The notes beneath the pieces were generated by a model. It was not told where the DNA came from and did not search any database. It was given only the letters and a program-made list of their open reading frames with translations. From the NCBI RefSeq assembly GCF_001641125.1, contig NZ_LWLP01000001.1, forward strand, positions 3,599,828-3,663,827: DNA of 64,000 nt, in the 5' to 3' direction. This DNA is from Arthrobacter sp. OY3WO11. GTDB taxonomy: Bacteria > Actinomycetota > Actinomycetes > Actinomycetales > Micrococcaceae. Shown piece after piece: positions 1-8,233 of the stretch; position 1 is the stretch's first letter; every line of letters starts with the position of its first letter. Position numbers and translations under genes: made by a program.

Positions 1-951
1 CCGGCGCAGGCGTTCCTGTGCGTTCCGGACCTGGCTGCTGGCGGCCTTCTGCCAGGTGCCCGCCTTGAAGTCGAAGCCCATCTTGTCGCCGTCGCGCTTG
101 CGGCCGTACCCCATGGTCCCCGCAACAGTCTCTGCCTGCCGCTTTTCGGACTCCATCGAATCAATCCAGGTGTGGTACTGCTGGACCCAGCGCGCGCGTT
201 CGGCTGCCTTCTCCCGGAGGTAGCCGTCGTAGCCGTTGCCGTAGCGGGTCACGGCGCGGCGCTCGGCATCAACTTCGATGATGGTGCTGGCCACCTTGCG
301 CAGGAGCACCCTGTCATGGGACACCACCACCACGGTGCCGCGGTGGGCCGCCAGCCGGTCCTCCAGCCAGGCCGTTCCGCGGGCGTCCAGGTGGTTGGTG
401 GGTTCGTCCAGGAGCAGGATGTCCGCAGGGTCGGCCAGGACACAGGCCAAGGCCACCCGCTCCTGCTCCCCGCCGGACAGCGATCCCAGCACCCGGTTCC
501 GGTCCAGGCCGCCCAGGCCCAGCCGGTCCAGCGCAGCCTCCACCCGGGACTCGGCTGCGTAGCCTTCGCGAAGCTGGTACTCCGTCTGGAGCCTGCCGTA
601 GGTTTCCAGCTCGTCGTCGTCGGCGTCGGCCAGCCCTGCCTCCAGCCGGTCGAGCTCCGCTTCGATGGCGCGCAGGGCGGCCAGGGAAGCGTCGACGGCG
701 GCACCCACGGTGAAGGATTCCGGCAGGCCATGGGCCTGGGCGAGGTAGCCCACCCGGCCCTGGAGTGCCGCCGTACCGTCGTCGGGGGTTTCGAGGCCGG
801 CCAGGAGGCGCAGCAGGGTGGATTTGCCGGCTCCGTTTTCGCCGACAACGGCCACGTGTTCGCCGGGGGTGATGGCCAGGGTGATGCCGTCCAGCAGCAG
901 GCGGTCGCCATAGCCGTGGGAGACGCCGGAAAGGGTCAGGTGTTCAGTCAA
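1..951 (-). CDS. ABC-F family ATPase, N-terminal part (cut by window edge)
   Basis: The 317 visible codons encode the first ATP-binding domain of an ABC-F protein and the start of the inter-domain linker; the second ABC domain lies beyond the left edge. Visible motifs are Walker A GENGAGKST, signature LSGGEQER, Walker B ILLLDEPTNH and the switch histidine in VSHDR, with no membrane segment. ABC-F proteins act on the ribosome (translation factors or antibiotic protection) rather than in transport. The start chosen is TTG at 951, because GAGGA lies about 7 nt upstream and no ATG or GTG fits. Family is clear, subfamily is not. Confidence 0.85.
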   Translation of the reverse strand, partial: MTEHLTLSGVSHGYGDRLLLDGITLAITPGEHVAVVGENGAGKSTLLRLLAGLETPDDGTAALQGRVGYLAQAHGLPESFTVGAAVDASLAALRAIEAELDRLEAGLADADDDELETYGRLQTEYQLREGYAAESRVEAALDRLGLGGLDRNRVLGSLSGGEQERVALACVLADPADILLLDEPTNHLDARGTAWLEDRLAAHRGTVVVVSHDRVLLRKVASTIIEVDAERRAVTRYGNGYDGYLREKAAERARWVQQYHTWIDSMESEKRQAETVAGTMGYGRKRDGDKMGFDFKAGTWQKAASSQVRNAQERLRR

Positions 952-1135
952 GGGAAGTCCTCGCAAAGTTCCGCAGTGTGGCCGCGGGGTGGACCGGATT
1001 TTTCCGGTCCCCAACGGCGGCCCTGGATTCGGGAAGGCAGCCCGGCATGGCCGGCTGCTGGCTAGGACTTCATCGCTCCAGCCTGCCCGCCGCGGGTGGC
1101 CGAGTCAAGCGGTGGCGAGTCAAGCGGAAACCGGG

Positions 1136-2005
1136 TCAGGCGGCGGCGAGCACGGCGGCCCTCCTGCGCCGCGCCTTGGCCAGCCGGGTACCGATCAGTC
1201 CCTGCCGCGGACTGAAGAGGTAGACGACGGCGAAGACCACGCCCTGCGTGAGCACCACCATGGCGCCGGAGGCTGTGTCCAGGTAATAGCTGAGGTAGAT
1301 GCCGGCGATGGAGCAGACCGCCGAGACCACCGGTGCGATGACCAGCATCCGCGAGAACCGGTCCGTCAGCAGGTAGGCCGTGGCACCGGGGATGATCAGC
1401 ATGGCCACCACCAGCACCACGCCCACGGTCTGCAGCGCCACCACGGAAGTCAGGGCAAGCAGGCCCAGCAGCAGTGCCCCCAGCCTTTGGGGCGACAACC
1501 CGATGGCGTGCGCGTGGGTGGGGTCGAACGCGTAGAGCGTGAGGTCCCGCCGCTTGAGGATCAGGATGGCGAAGGCCACGACGCCCAGCACCAGGACCTG
1601 GATCAGGTCCGGAATGCTGACGCCCAGAAGGTTGCCGAAGATGATGTGGTTCAGGTCCGTCTGGCTGGGGGTGACGGAGATCAGCACCAGGCCCAGGGCG
1701 AAGAGGGAGGAGAACACGATGCCGATCGCGGCGTCCTCCTTCACCCGGCTGGTGTTGCGGACCACTCCGATCAGGGTCACGGCAATCAGGGCGAACACCA
1801 GCGCGCCCAGGGCGAAGGGGGCGCCCACGATGTACGCCAGCACGACGCCGGGCAGGACGGCATGCGAGACGGCGTCACCCATCAGGGACCAGCCGATCAG
1901 CACCAGCCAGCAGCTGAGCACTGCGCAGACGACGGCGGCGAGCGCGGTGGTGACGATGGCCCGGACCATGAAGTCATAGCCGAGGGGTTCGAGGAGCAGT
2001 TCCAT
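1136..2005 (-). CDS. Metal ABC transporter permease (manganese type)
   Basis: A 289-residue polytopic membrane protein of the ABC-3 (ZnuB/MntB) permease family, forming the membrane channel of a divalent-metal importer. The family hallmark GDAVSHAVLPGVVLAY is present near residue 50 and hydrophobic helices span the whole length. The ATG at 2005 comes 2 nt after the stop of the ATPase gene, so the two are translationally coupled; an in-frame extension upstream would run into the ATPase gene and was rejected. It is the last gene of the binding protein - ATPase - permease operon. Confidence 0.93.
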   Translation of the reverse strand: MELLLEPLGYDFMVRAIVTTALAAVVCAVLSCWLVLIGWSLMGDAVSHAVLPGVVLAYIVGAPFALGALVFALIAVTLIGVVRNTSRVKEDAAIGIVFSSLFALGLVLISVTPSQTDLNHIIFGNLLGVSIPDLIQVLVLGVVAFAILILKRRDLTLYAFDPTHAHAIGLSPQRLGALLLGLLALTSVVALQTVGVVLVVAMLIIPGATAYLLTDRFSRMLVIAPVVSAVCSIAGIYLSYYLDTASGAMVVLTQGVVFAVVYLFSPRQGLIGTRLAKARRRRAAVLAAA

Positions 2006-2007
2006 CG

Positions 2008-2751
2008 TCAGCCCGCATCCTTCCGGTTGAGCACGTCCAGGCCGAACGCCATGGCGAGGTTTTCCGGCTGCAGCACCCGCTCCGGAGGGCCGTGCATGAG
2101 GACCTTGTGCATCAGCAGCACGGCTTCGTCGCACAGTTGCGGGAGGGCATGGAGATCGTGGGTGGACACCAGGATGGTGCAGCCGTCCGAGGCGAGCTCG
2201 CGCAGCAGGCGGGTGATGGTGGCCTCGGACCGCTTGTCCACGCCCGCGAAGGGCTCGTCCAGCAGCATGATGGTGGCGCCCTGCGCGATGCCGCGGGCCA
2301 CGAACGCACGCTTTTTCTGGCCGCCGGACAGCTGGCCGATCTGCCTGCCGGCGTAATCCCCGAGCTCCACCCGGTCCAGCGCCTCGTCAACGGCAGCCCG
2401 GTCGGCCTTGGATGCCCGGCGGGTGAACCCCTGGTGGCCGTACCGGCCCATCATCACCACATCGCGCACGGAGAGCGGGAACTGCCAGTCCACTTCCTCG
2501 CTTTGCGGAACGTAGCCGATCCCCCCTTCCCGGCGTGCCTTGGAAGGCGGCTGCCCTCCAATCCGCACCGTGCCGGCGTCGGGCTTGACCATTCCCATAA
2601 TCACCTTGAACAGGGTGGATTTCCCGGAGCCGTTCATGCCCACCAGGCCGCAGATCCGTGCCGGGTCCACCGTCAGGGAGGCGGCATCGAGGGCCAGGAC
2701 TTCGCCGTAGTGCACCGTGACGTTGTCAACGGCGATGGCCGGGGTGCTCAT
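2008..2751 (-). CDS. Metal ABC transporter ATP-binding protein (manganese type)
   Basis: A 247-residue ABC ATPase energising the metal importer. Walker A GMNGSGKST, Q-loop region PQSEEVDWQFPLSVRDVV, signature LSGGQKKR and Walker B MLLDEPFAGVD are all present. The VDWxFPxxVxDVVxMGRYG stretch is typical of Mn/Fe/Zn importers of the MntB/SitB class. It overlaps the upstream binding-protein gene by 4 nt (ATGA) and is 2 nt from the permease gene, which indicates one cotranscribed operon. Confidence 0.95.
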   Translation of the reverse strand: MSTPAIAVDNVTVHYGEVLALDAASLTVDPARICGLVGMNGSGKSTLFKVIMGMVKPDAGTVRIGGQPPSKARREGGIGYVPQSEEVDWQFPLSVRDVVMMGRYGHQGFTRRASKADRAAVDEALDRVELGDYAGRQIGQLSGGQKKRAFVARGIAQGATIMLLDEPFAGVDKRSEATITRLLRELASDGCTILVSTHDLHALPQLCDEAVLLMHKVLMHGPPERVLQPENLAMAFGLDVLNRKDAG

Positions 2752-3722
2752 GACCCTGCACCGGCGGTGAGGGCCTTGGTAATGACCTCGGCGTCGTGCC
2801 GGATCAGGTCCAGGTACGTGGGGACCGGTCCGTCCGCTTCCGAGAGCGAGTCCACGTAGAGCGTGCCGCCAAAGCTGGCGCCCGTGGCTTCCACCACCTG
2901 CTGCATGGGGGCATCGGACACCGTGGATTCGCAGAATACCGCGGGGACGTTGTTGGTTTTTACGTATTCGATGGCCCGCGTGATCTGCTGCGGGGTGGCC
3001 TGCTGTTCGGCGTTGACCGCCCAGATGTAGACCTCCTTTAGCCCGGCGTCGCGGGCCAGGTAGGAGAACGCGCCTTCACACGTGACAAGTGCCCGCTGGT
3101 TTTCCGGGACACCGGCCAGGCTGGAGGTCATCTGGTCCTGCACAGCCTGGAGCTCGGCCTTGTAGGCGTCGCCGTTCGCTGCGAAGGCAGCCGCGTTGTC
3201 CGGGTCCAGCTCGCTGAAGGCCCGGACCATATTGTCCACGTAGGTCTGCACATTCACCGGCGACATCCAGGCATGCGGGTTGGGTTTGCCCTGGTACGAG
3301 TCCTCGCTGATGGACATCACTTCCACGCCCTCGCTCACCACAGCGTGCGGTACGTCCAGCCCCTCAACGAACTGCCCGAACCAGGCTTCCAGGTTGAGTC
3401 CGTTGTCCAGGATGAGGTCAGCCTTGGAGGCCTTCCTGATGTCGCCGGGCGTGGGCTCGTAGCCGTGGATTTCAGCGCCGGCCTTGGTGATGGACTCCAC
3501 CGTGAGCTTGTCCCCCGCAACATTCCGGGCGACGTCCGCCAGCACGGTGAAGGTGGTCAGGACCACGGGTTTGCCGTCTCCGTTACCCGAAGCTCCCCCG
3601 CCGCAGGCGGTCAGCAGAAGGGAAAGCACGACGGCGGCCACGGCTGCGGCGCGGAGACGCACCGTCCGCCCGGGGCGGGTCCGGGCGGCTACTTTGGCGC
3701 ACCGAAACAGAAATTTAGGCAT
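2748..3722 (-). CDS. Metal-binding lipoprotein of the ABC importer (Mn type)
   Basis: A 324-residue cluster A-I solute-binding lipoprotein that captures the metal outside the cell. After a basic N-terminus and a hydrophobic stretch comes the lipobox LTAC. Likely metal ligands are His in HGYEP, His in NPHAW, Glu in CEGAF and Asp in YVDSLS. A His-His-Glu-Asp set is that of PsaA/MntC (manganese), and the His-rich loop of zinc-specific ZnuA is absent, so Mn(II) is favoured; this is inference. ATG at 3722 is supported by a TAGAAT element 7 nt upstream (leaderless start). Confidence 0.9.
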   Translation of the reverse strand: MPKFLFRCAKVAARTRPGRTVRLRAAAVAAVVLSLLLTACGGGASGNGDGKPVVLTTFTVLADVARNVAGDKLTVESITKAGAEIHGYEPTPGDIRKASKADLILDNGLNLEAWFGQFVEGLDVPHAVVSEGVEVMSISEDSYQGKPNPHAWMSPVNVQTYVDNMVRAFSELDPDNAAAFAANGDAYKAELQAVQDQMTSSLAGVPENQRALVTCEGAFSYLARDAGLKEVYIWAVNAEQQATPQQITRAIEYVKTNNVPAVFCESTVSDAPMQQVVEATGASFGGTLYVDSLSEADGPVPTYLDLIRHDAEVITKALTAGAGS

Positions 3723-3728
3723 ACCGAA
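3715..3728. promoter_or_regulatory. Imperfect palindrome over the start codon of the metal importer operon
   Basis: TTAGGCATACCGAA has two-fold symmetry at 10 of 14 positions (TTnGGnATnCCnAA) and covers the predicted transcription and translation start of the metal-binding protein gene. A site here would block initiation directly, as expected for a metal-responsive repressor of the DtxR/MntR or Fur type. No regulator gene is nearby, so the assignment is inferred from position and symmetry only. Confidence 0.4.
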
Positions 3729-3729
3729 G

Positions 3730-3773
3730 ATTCTACGGGAAGCACGTTTCGGCCAGCAACGGGAGGCTAGGCT
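3730..3773. promoter_or_regulatory. Divergent pair of leaderless-type promoters
   Basis: On the minus strand TAGAAT (3735-3730) ends 7 nt before the ATG of the metal-binding lipoprotein; TTGCTG 18 nt further upstream can serve as -35. On the plus strand TAGGCT (3768-3773) ends 6 nt before the ATG of the CPBP protease gene. A TANNNT hexamer 6-7 nt before a start codon is the known signature of leaderless mRNAs in Actinobacteria. Confidence 0.55.
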
Positions 3774-3779
3774 GAAGCT

Positions 3780-4541
3780 ATGGCTACCGCCCACCGAATT
3801 CCACCCGCACCGCAGCCGGAGCTGTACCGCTTCAAGCCCCTGGACTTCGCCACCCTCGTCACCTACGTGGCCATCGCCGGGTTTTTTGCGGCGGCCGGTG
3901 AGCTGCTGGCTCCGTTCCTGCGCCAAATAGCTCCCAGCCCGGCGGCAGCCTCCTATGCGGTCAACCTGCTCTTTTATGCCTCCGTGGGCATACTCGCGTT
4001 CTTAGCAGCCTGGAAAGTCGTCGGCCGCGACCTGAGGGTCCTGGCCACCCGGCCCTGGTTCACGCTGCTGATGGTTCCGGCCGCGGTGATTGCCATGATG
4101 ATCCTGACCGCCGTGGTGGTGGCCCTCAGCGGCCAGGCCGAAACATCGCAGAACCAGGCGGGACTGCAGGAACTGGCCCAGCAGATCCCTGCCTGGCTGA
4201 TGGTGCCGCTGCTGGTGGTGGTGGGACCGTTCGTGGAGGAGTACATCTTCCGCCACCTGCTGATCGGCAAGCTGAGCCGGCGGGTGAACATCTGGATCTG
4301 CTGCGCACTGTCCGTGGTGCTCTTCGCGGCCCTTCACATCGTGGGCCAGGAGGCGGTCACCTTCACCGCACTGCTTCCCTACCTGGCCATGGGCGCAACG
4401 CTGGTGTTCGTCTACGTGTGGACCGGGAAGAACCTGGTGTTCGCCTACTTTGTGCACGCCGCAAAGAACCTGCTGGCCGTGGTGTTCATCTACGCCATCC
4501 CGCCGGAGGTCTTCGAACAGCTCCAGCAGGTCCAGCCCTAG
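3780..4541 (+). CDS. CPBP family intramembrane glutamic endopeptidase
   Basis: A 253-residue membrane protein with about seven hydrophobic helices and the three CPBP (Abi) motifs: EEYIFRHLL (EExxxR), LHIVGQEA (first His) and FVHAAKNL (second His with Asn). Characterised members cleave prenylated or other membrane proteins; bacterial targets are mostly unknown. ATG at 3780 lies 6 nt after TAGGCT, suggesting leaderless translation. The 3' end overlaps the convergent gene by 4 nt, leaving no room for a separate terminator. Confidence 0.88.
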   Translation: MATAHRIPPAPQPELYRFKPLDFATLVTYVAIAGFFAAAGELLAPFLRQIAPSPAAASYAVNLLFYASVGILAFLAAWKVVGRDLRVLATRPWFTLLMVPAAVIAMMILTAVVVALSGQAETSQNQAGLQELAQQIPAWLMVPLLVVVGPFVEEYIFRHLLIGKLSRRVNIWICCALSVVLFAALHIVGQEAVTFTALLPYLAMGATLVFVYVWTGKNLVFAYFVHAAKNLLAVVFIYAIPPEVFEQLQQVQP

Positions 4542-6283
4542 GAACTCCGGTGCAGGCCGCGCAGCGTGAAACGGTGGCTGCCGCGGGTGCGCCCGGTGAT
4601 GTAGACTTTCACGCCGCCGGTCGCGTTGGTCCCCGCCAGGTAGCGGTAGCTTTCGCCGGGGTTGTAGGCCGCCGGGGTGTCCGGGCCGGCAGGTAAACCG
4701 GGCCCGAACTCGATGGCGTCGGCGCCCACCCGGTAGCGGCCCATCCCCTCCACCAGCTGGAAGGCGCCGGTCCCACCCAGCGGGGTGACGCCGTCGAGCG
4801 TTCCGCCCGGCCGGAACGTCAGCTCAAGGGCGAAGGCTGTGTCAGCGCCCTCGAAACTGATATCCAGCACGGCCTGTCCGCCATCAGCCTGCACGGCAAC
4901 GTCCGTGGCAAGCCGATGGACCGCGGTGGGCCGGCTGCTGAAGTCCATGCCCGCGCTGAACCGGCCCTCGTGCTCCAGCGTGTAGATGCCGTCCGCCCGC
5001 CGCTTCTGTGCCGGCAGCGGCAGGTAGAAGTTGGCCTCCAGCTCCTCGGACAGGGTCACGGCGGTTCCGTTCGCCACCGTGTGCTGGCTGCGGAAGGGCC
5101 CCAGGTCAAAGAAGCTGCGGGACAACCGCACGTCCGTGAGTACCGCCGCTCCATGCGCAAAGCGCAGGAAGGTGGGATTCGCGGCAAGCCCGGACACCAC
5201 ACCGGGAACCAGCGCGTCACAGCCGCCGAACACGGTGGTCACCGATCCGGCGTCCCGGAACCGGTACACGCCGCAGCTCTCCAGCGCAGCGCCCGCCGGC
5301 GCCATGGCGGCGTGGATTGACGTGTCCGACGACGGCGGCGCGCCTTCGGCCGGGCGGCTTCCGGGCAGCGCCTCCCGCAGCCAGGGGTCCAGCCGGGACA
5401 AAGCCAGTAGCTTGGCCGGCTCGTGCAGGGGCAGCACCTCCAGCCATGCGGCCGCGGCGGCGAAGTCCTGCCGCCCGTCCTGGTTGGCCAGCCGCCGGTA
5501 CAGATGCAGGAAAGGTGCGGCGTCAAAGGTCATCCACTGGTCCTGGCGGCGGGAGAACACCGACTCCACGCTGCCGTCCGGACTGAACCACGGCAGGAAC
5601 GCGGTGAGGTTCCGGCGGACATGGTCCAGCAGTTCCGGCCGTCCAGAGCTGTCCGCGATGGTGAGCAGGGACGGGTTGGTGACGGCGGTGGCGTACAGCG
5701 GACTGCGCTCGGAGTACATCCCGTCCGGCAACTGGTCGATCCCCTCGGCCAGCCACTCCGAGATCCGCTCCGCAATGCCCGGCCGCGGCTGCAGCCGGTC
5801 CATCTGCGCCAGCGCCGCGCACAGCTCCCACCGGTGGTTGGGAGTGTGGACCCCGCCCGTGACCATGGCGTCCGTGGCGCGGGAAACAATGCCTCTGAGC
5901 CGGGCATCCACCCCGGCAAGCACCGGGTCCGGCGGGGTGTCCAGGGCCCGGATCAGGCTCAGCGCAAGGCACACGTCATTGAGCGTGAAGGCCGAGTCCG
6001 GCGGTGAGCACAGGTTGGTGCCGTCAAACAGGCCGGTGGGGCCCTGGAGCTGTTCCAGCCGGTCCAGACACACGGCCATCGGCTCCCGCAGCCCGTCCGA
6101 GCCGTAAAAGGTGGAGCCGGGCTCGGTGAAGACCGTGACCAGCGCCAGCAGCCTGCCCATGGCGGGCCGGTGCGCCAGGGCCGCCACGTCGGCGTCGTGC
6201 GTTTCCAGCATCGCCTGCACGGCCTGGTCCGCCGCCTCCGCCACACGGTTGAGGAATACTGCGTCCACGGAAGCTGTCTGCAA
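4538..6283 (-). CDS. Heparinase II/III-like toroid enzyme (putative polysaccharide lyase)
   Basis: A 581-residue protein without a signal peptide. The first ~330 residues look like an (alpha/alpha) toroid, with Asn-His at 149-150 (HTPNHRWE) and Tyr 190/197 in MYSERSPLY, positions typical of the Asn/His/Tyr catalytic sets of toroid lyases. The rest is beta-rich, like the C-terminal sandwich of heparinase-type lyases. Lack of a secretion signal implies action on imported oligosaccharides. It is the last gene of the importer operon, 73 nt after the second permease. The fold is inferred from pattern; substrate and lyase activity are unproven. Confidence 0.6.
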   Translation of the reverse strand: MQTASVDAVFLNRVAEAADQAVQAMLETHDADVAALAHRPAMGRLLALVTVFTEPGSTFYGSDGLREPMAVCLDRLEQLQGPTGLFDGTNLCSPPDSAFTLNDVCLALSLIRALDTPPDPVLAGVDARLRGIVSRATDAMVTGGVHTPNHRWELCAALAQMDRLQPRPGIAERISEWLAEGIDQLPDGMYSERSPLYATAVTNPSLLTIADSSGRPELLDHVRRNLTAFLPWFSPDGSVESVFSRRQDQWMTFDAAPFLHLYRRLANQDGRQDFAAAAAWLEVLPLHEPAKLLALSRLDPWLREALPGSRPAEGAPPSSDTSIHAAMAPAGAALESCGVYRFRDAGSVTTVFGGCDALVPGVVSGLAANPTFLRFAHGAAVLTDVRLSRSFFDLGPFRSQHTVANGTAVTLSEELEANFYLPLPAQKRRADGIYTLEHEGRFSAGMDFSSRPTAVHRLATDVAVQADGGQAVLDISFEGADTAFALELTFRPGGTLDGVTPLGGTGAFQLVEGMGRYRVGADAIEFGPGLPAGPDTPAAYNPGESYRYLAGTNATGGVKVYITGRTRGSHRFTLRGLHRSS

Positions 6284-6356
6284 TGTGTGCCTTTCATGGG
6301 TCTGCCCGGGGTCCGGTCCCGGAGCAGGCTGGGGGGTGGCGCGTCGGGGACGTGCG

Positions 6357-7283
6357 CTAGTCCTTCAGGCCCGCGCTGACGTCGGCATTGAGCACGTACT
6401 TCTGGAACACAAAGAACACCAGGACCAGCGGCAGGATGGAGATGACCGAGGCGCCCAGCAGCACCGGCCAGTCGATGTTTTCCGCACCCACGATGCTGCG
6501 CAGGGCCACCTGGAGCGTGTACCACTTGGGATCGTTGAGGACGATCAGCGGCCAGATGTAGTCGTTCCACCGCCACTGGAACGAGAAAATGGCGAGCGTG
6601 AACAGGATGGGCCGGGACAGCGGCAGCATGATCCGGAAGAAGATGTCCAGTTCGCTGGCGCCGTCGATCCGGGCCGAGTGCAGCAGGTCATCCGGGACAG
6701 TGAGGAAGAACTGCCGGAACATGAACACGCCCGTGGCCGTGAGGACGGACGGCACGATGATGCCGGCCAGGGAGTTGTAGAGTCCCAGGTCGCGGATCAC
6801 CGTGAACGTGGGGTTCAGGATCACCTCGGTGGGAAGCATGGTGGTGGCCAGGATGCACACGAAGAACAGCCGGGTGCCCTTGTTGTTGTACTTGGCCAGC
6901 GCGTAGCCCGTGCAGGCGCTGAAGAACACGGTGAGCACTGTGGTGACAATGGCCACCGTGGCCGTGTTCAGGAAGTACTGCGCGAAGTCCACCCGTTCCC
7001 AGGCATCCACGAAGCCCTGGAACGTCCATTCCCGCGGAATCATGGACAGCGGGTAGCTGAACAGTTCGCTGCCCGGCTTGAATGAGCTGAGGAGGAACCA
7101 GAGCAGCGGCAGTGCGTAGATCGCGGCGATGACCCACATAAGCACGGTGAGGGGTACGGACAGCCTGGCCCGGCCTTCACGGTTGCTTCGGGGGCCCCGC
7201 CTGCCCTTGGCGGAGTCCACCTTCTCAGCTCCGAGCGCGGATTCCTCCGCAATGGCGGGAGGGAGGTTTGCTGCTGTCGCCAT
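6357..7283 (-). CDS. Carbohydrate ABC transporter permease (MalG type)
   Basis: A 308-residue inner-membrane permease with six predicted helices and the EAA-type loop containing ARIDGASELDIFFRIMLPLSRP, which contacts the ATPase. The basic 40-residue N-terminus precedes the first helix. ATG at 7283 follows the stop of the first permease by 2 nt. No ATPase is encoded in the operon, so a shared multi-sugar ATPase of the MsmK type encoded elsewhere is expected. Confidence 0.93.
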   Translation of the reverse strand: MATAANLPPAIAEESALGAEKVDSAKGRRGPRSNREGRARLSVPLTVLMWVIAAIYALPLLWFLLSSFKPGSELFSYPLSMIPREWTFQGFVDAWERVDFAQYFLNTATVAIVTTVLTVFFSACTGYALAKYNNKGTRLFFVCILATTMLPTEVILNPTFTVIRDLGLYNSLAGIIVPSVLTATGVFMFRQFFLTVPDDLLHSARIDGASELDIFFRIMLPLSRPILFTLAIFSFQWRWNDYIWPLIVLNDPKWYTLQVALRSIVGAENIDWPVLLGASVISILPLVLVFFVFQKYVLNADVSAGLKD

Positions 7284-7285
7284 GG

Positions 7286-8230
7286 TCAGGCCTTCTTCCG
7301 GTTGAAGCGCAGCTGGATGAGGGCGATCGCCAGCAGGACCGCCATCAGCACCATGGAGGCGGCACTCGCGTACCCCACCTTGGACTGCTCGAAGCCGGTC
7401 TTGTAGATGTACTGCACGATCAGGGTGTTCTCCGTTCCGGGGCCACCGTTGGTCAGGGCCTGGATCATGGCGAATTCCTTCATGGCATGGATGGTGGAGA
7501 GCAGGATGACCATGAACGACGTCGGCGCGATGCCTGGGAGGGTGACGTTCAGGAAGCGCTGCCATGCGTTGGCGCCATCCAGTTCCGCTGCCTCCAGCAG
7601 GGCTTCCGGGATGTTCTTCAGGGCCGCGACGAAGAGCAGCATGTTGAAGGCCGTCCCGCCCCACGCGGAGGCAAAAATGACCACCGCGAGGGCCAGGTTG
7701 CCGTTGCTGGACCATGGGACCGCGCTGCCGCCGGCGCTGGTGATCAGGAAGTTCACGAACCCGAAGTCCTGGCCGAACATCCACTTCCAGATGACGCCCA
7801 CCACGATGGGTGAAATCAGCCAGGGCAGGAAAATGACGATCTTGGCCGCGGTGCGTCCCCGGACAGCCTTGCTGACCAGCAGCGCGGCTACCCCAAGGGA
7901 GCAGACGTACACCAGCGGCACGGACAGGACCGTGTACACAAAGGTCCTGCCCAGCGCGGCGTAGAAGGTGCCGTCCGCGAAGAGCTTCTGGAAGTTGGCC
8001 AGGCCGATGAAGTTCAGCTTGCCCACGCCGCGGTAGTCCGTGAAGGAATACAGCAGCCCCAGCGCTCCGGGCCAAACAAAGAAGACCAGGAAGAGCACCA
8101 CGTTGACGCCGATGAGGACCAGCGGTGCGATGACGTAGCGGTTCCGGCGCTTCTGCTGGGACTTGCTCCGGACCGCGCCCGGCCCGGGCGCGGTCGGCGC
8201 CACCGTGGTGCTCATGGTTGGGTTGGCCAC
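7286..8230 (-). CDS. Carbohydrate ABC transporter permease (MalF type)
   Basis: A 314-residue permease with six helices and the loop EAAELDGANAWQRFLNVTLPGI. The first of the permease pair, starting 3 nt after the binding-protein stop. I chose GTG at 8230 because GGAG lies about 9 nt upstream within the end of the preceding gene; ATG at 8215 has no ribosome-binding site. Together with the next gene it forms the membrane channel for the sugar captured by the lipoprotein. Confidence 0.92.
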   Translation of the reverse strand: MANPTMSTTVAPTAPGPGAVRSKSQQKRRNRYVIAPLVLIGVNVVLFLVFFVWPGALGLLYSFTDYRGVGKLNFIGLANFQKLFADGTFYAALGRTFVYTVLSVPLVYVCSLGVAALLVSKAVRGRTAAKIVIFLPWLISPIVVGVIWKWMFGQDFGFVNFLITSAGGSAVPWSSNGNLALAVVIFASAWGGTAFNMLLFVAALKNIPEALLEAAELDGANAWQRFLNVTLPGIAPTSFMVILLSTIHAMKEFAMIQALTNGGPGTENTLIVQYIYKTGFEQSKVGYASAASMVLMAVLLAIALIQLRFNRKKA

Positions 8231-8233
8231 GGA

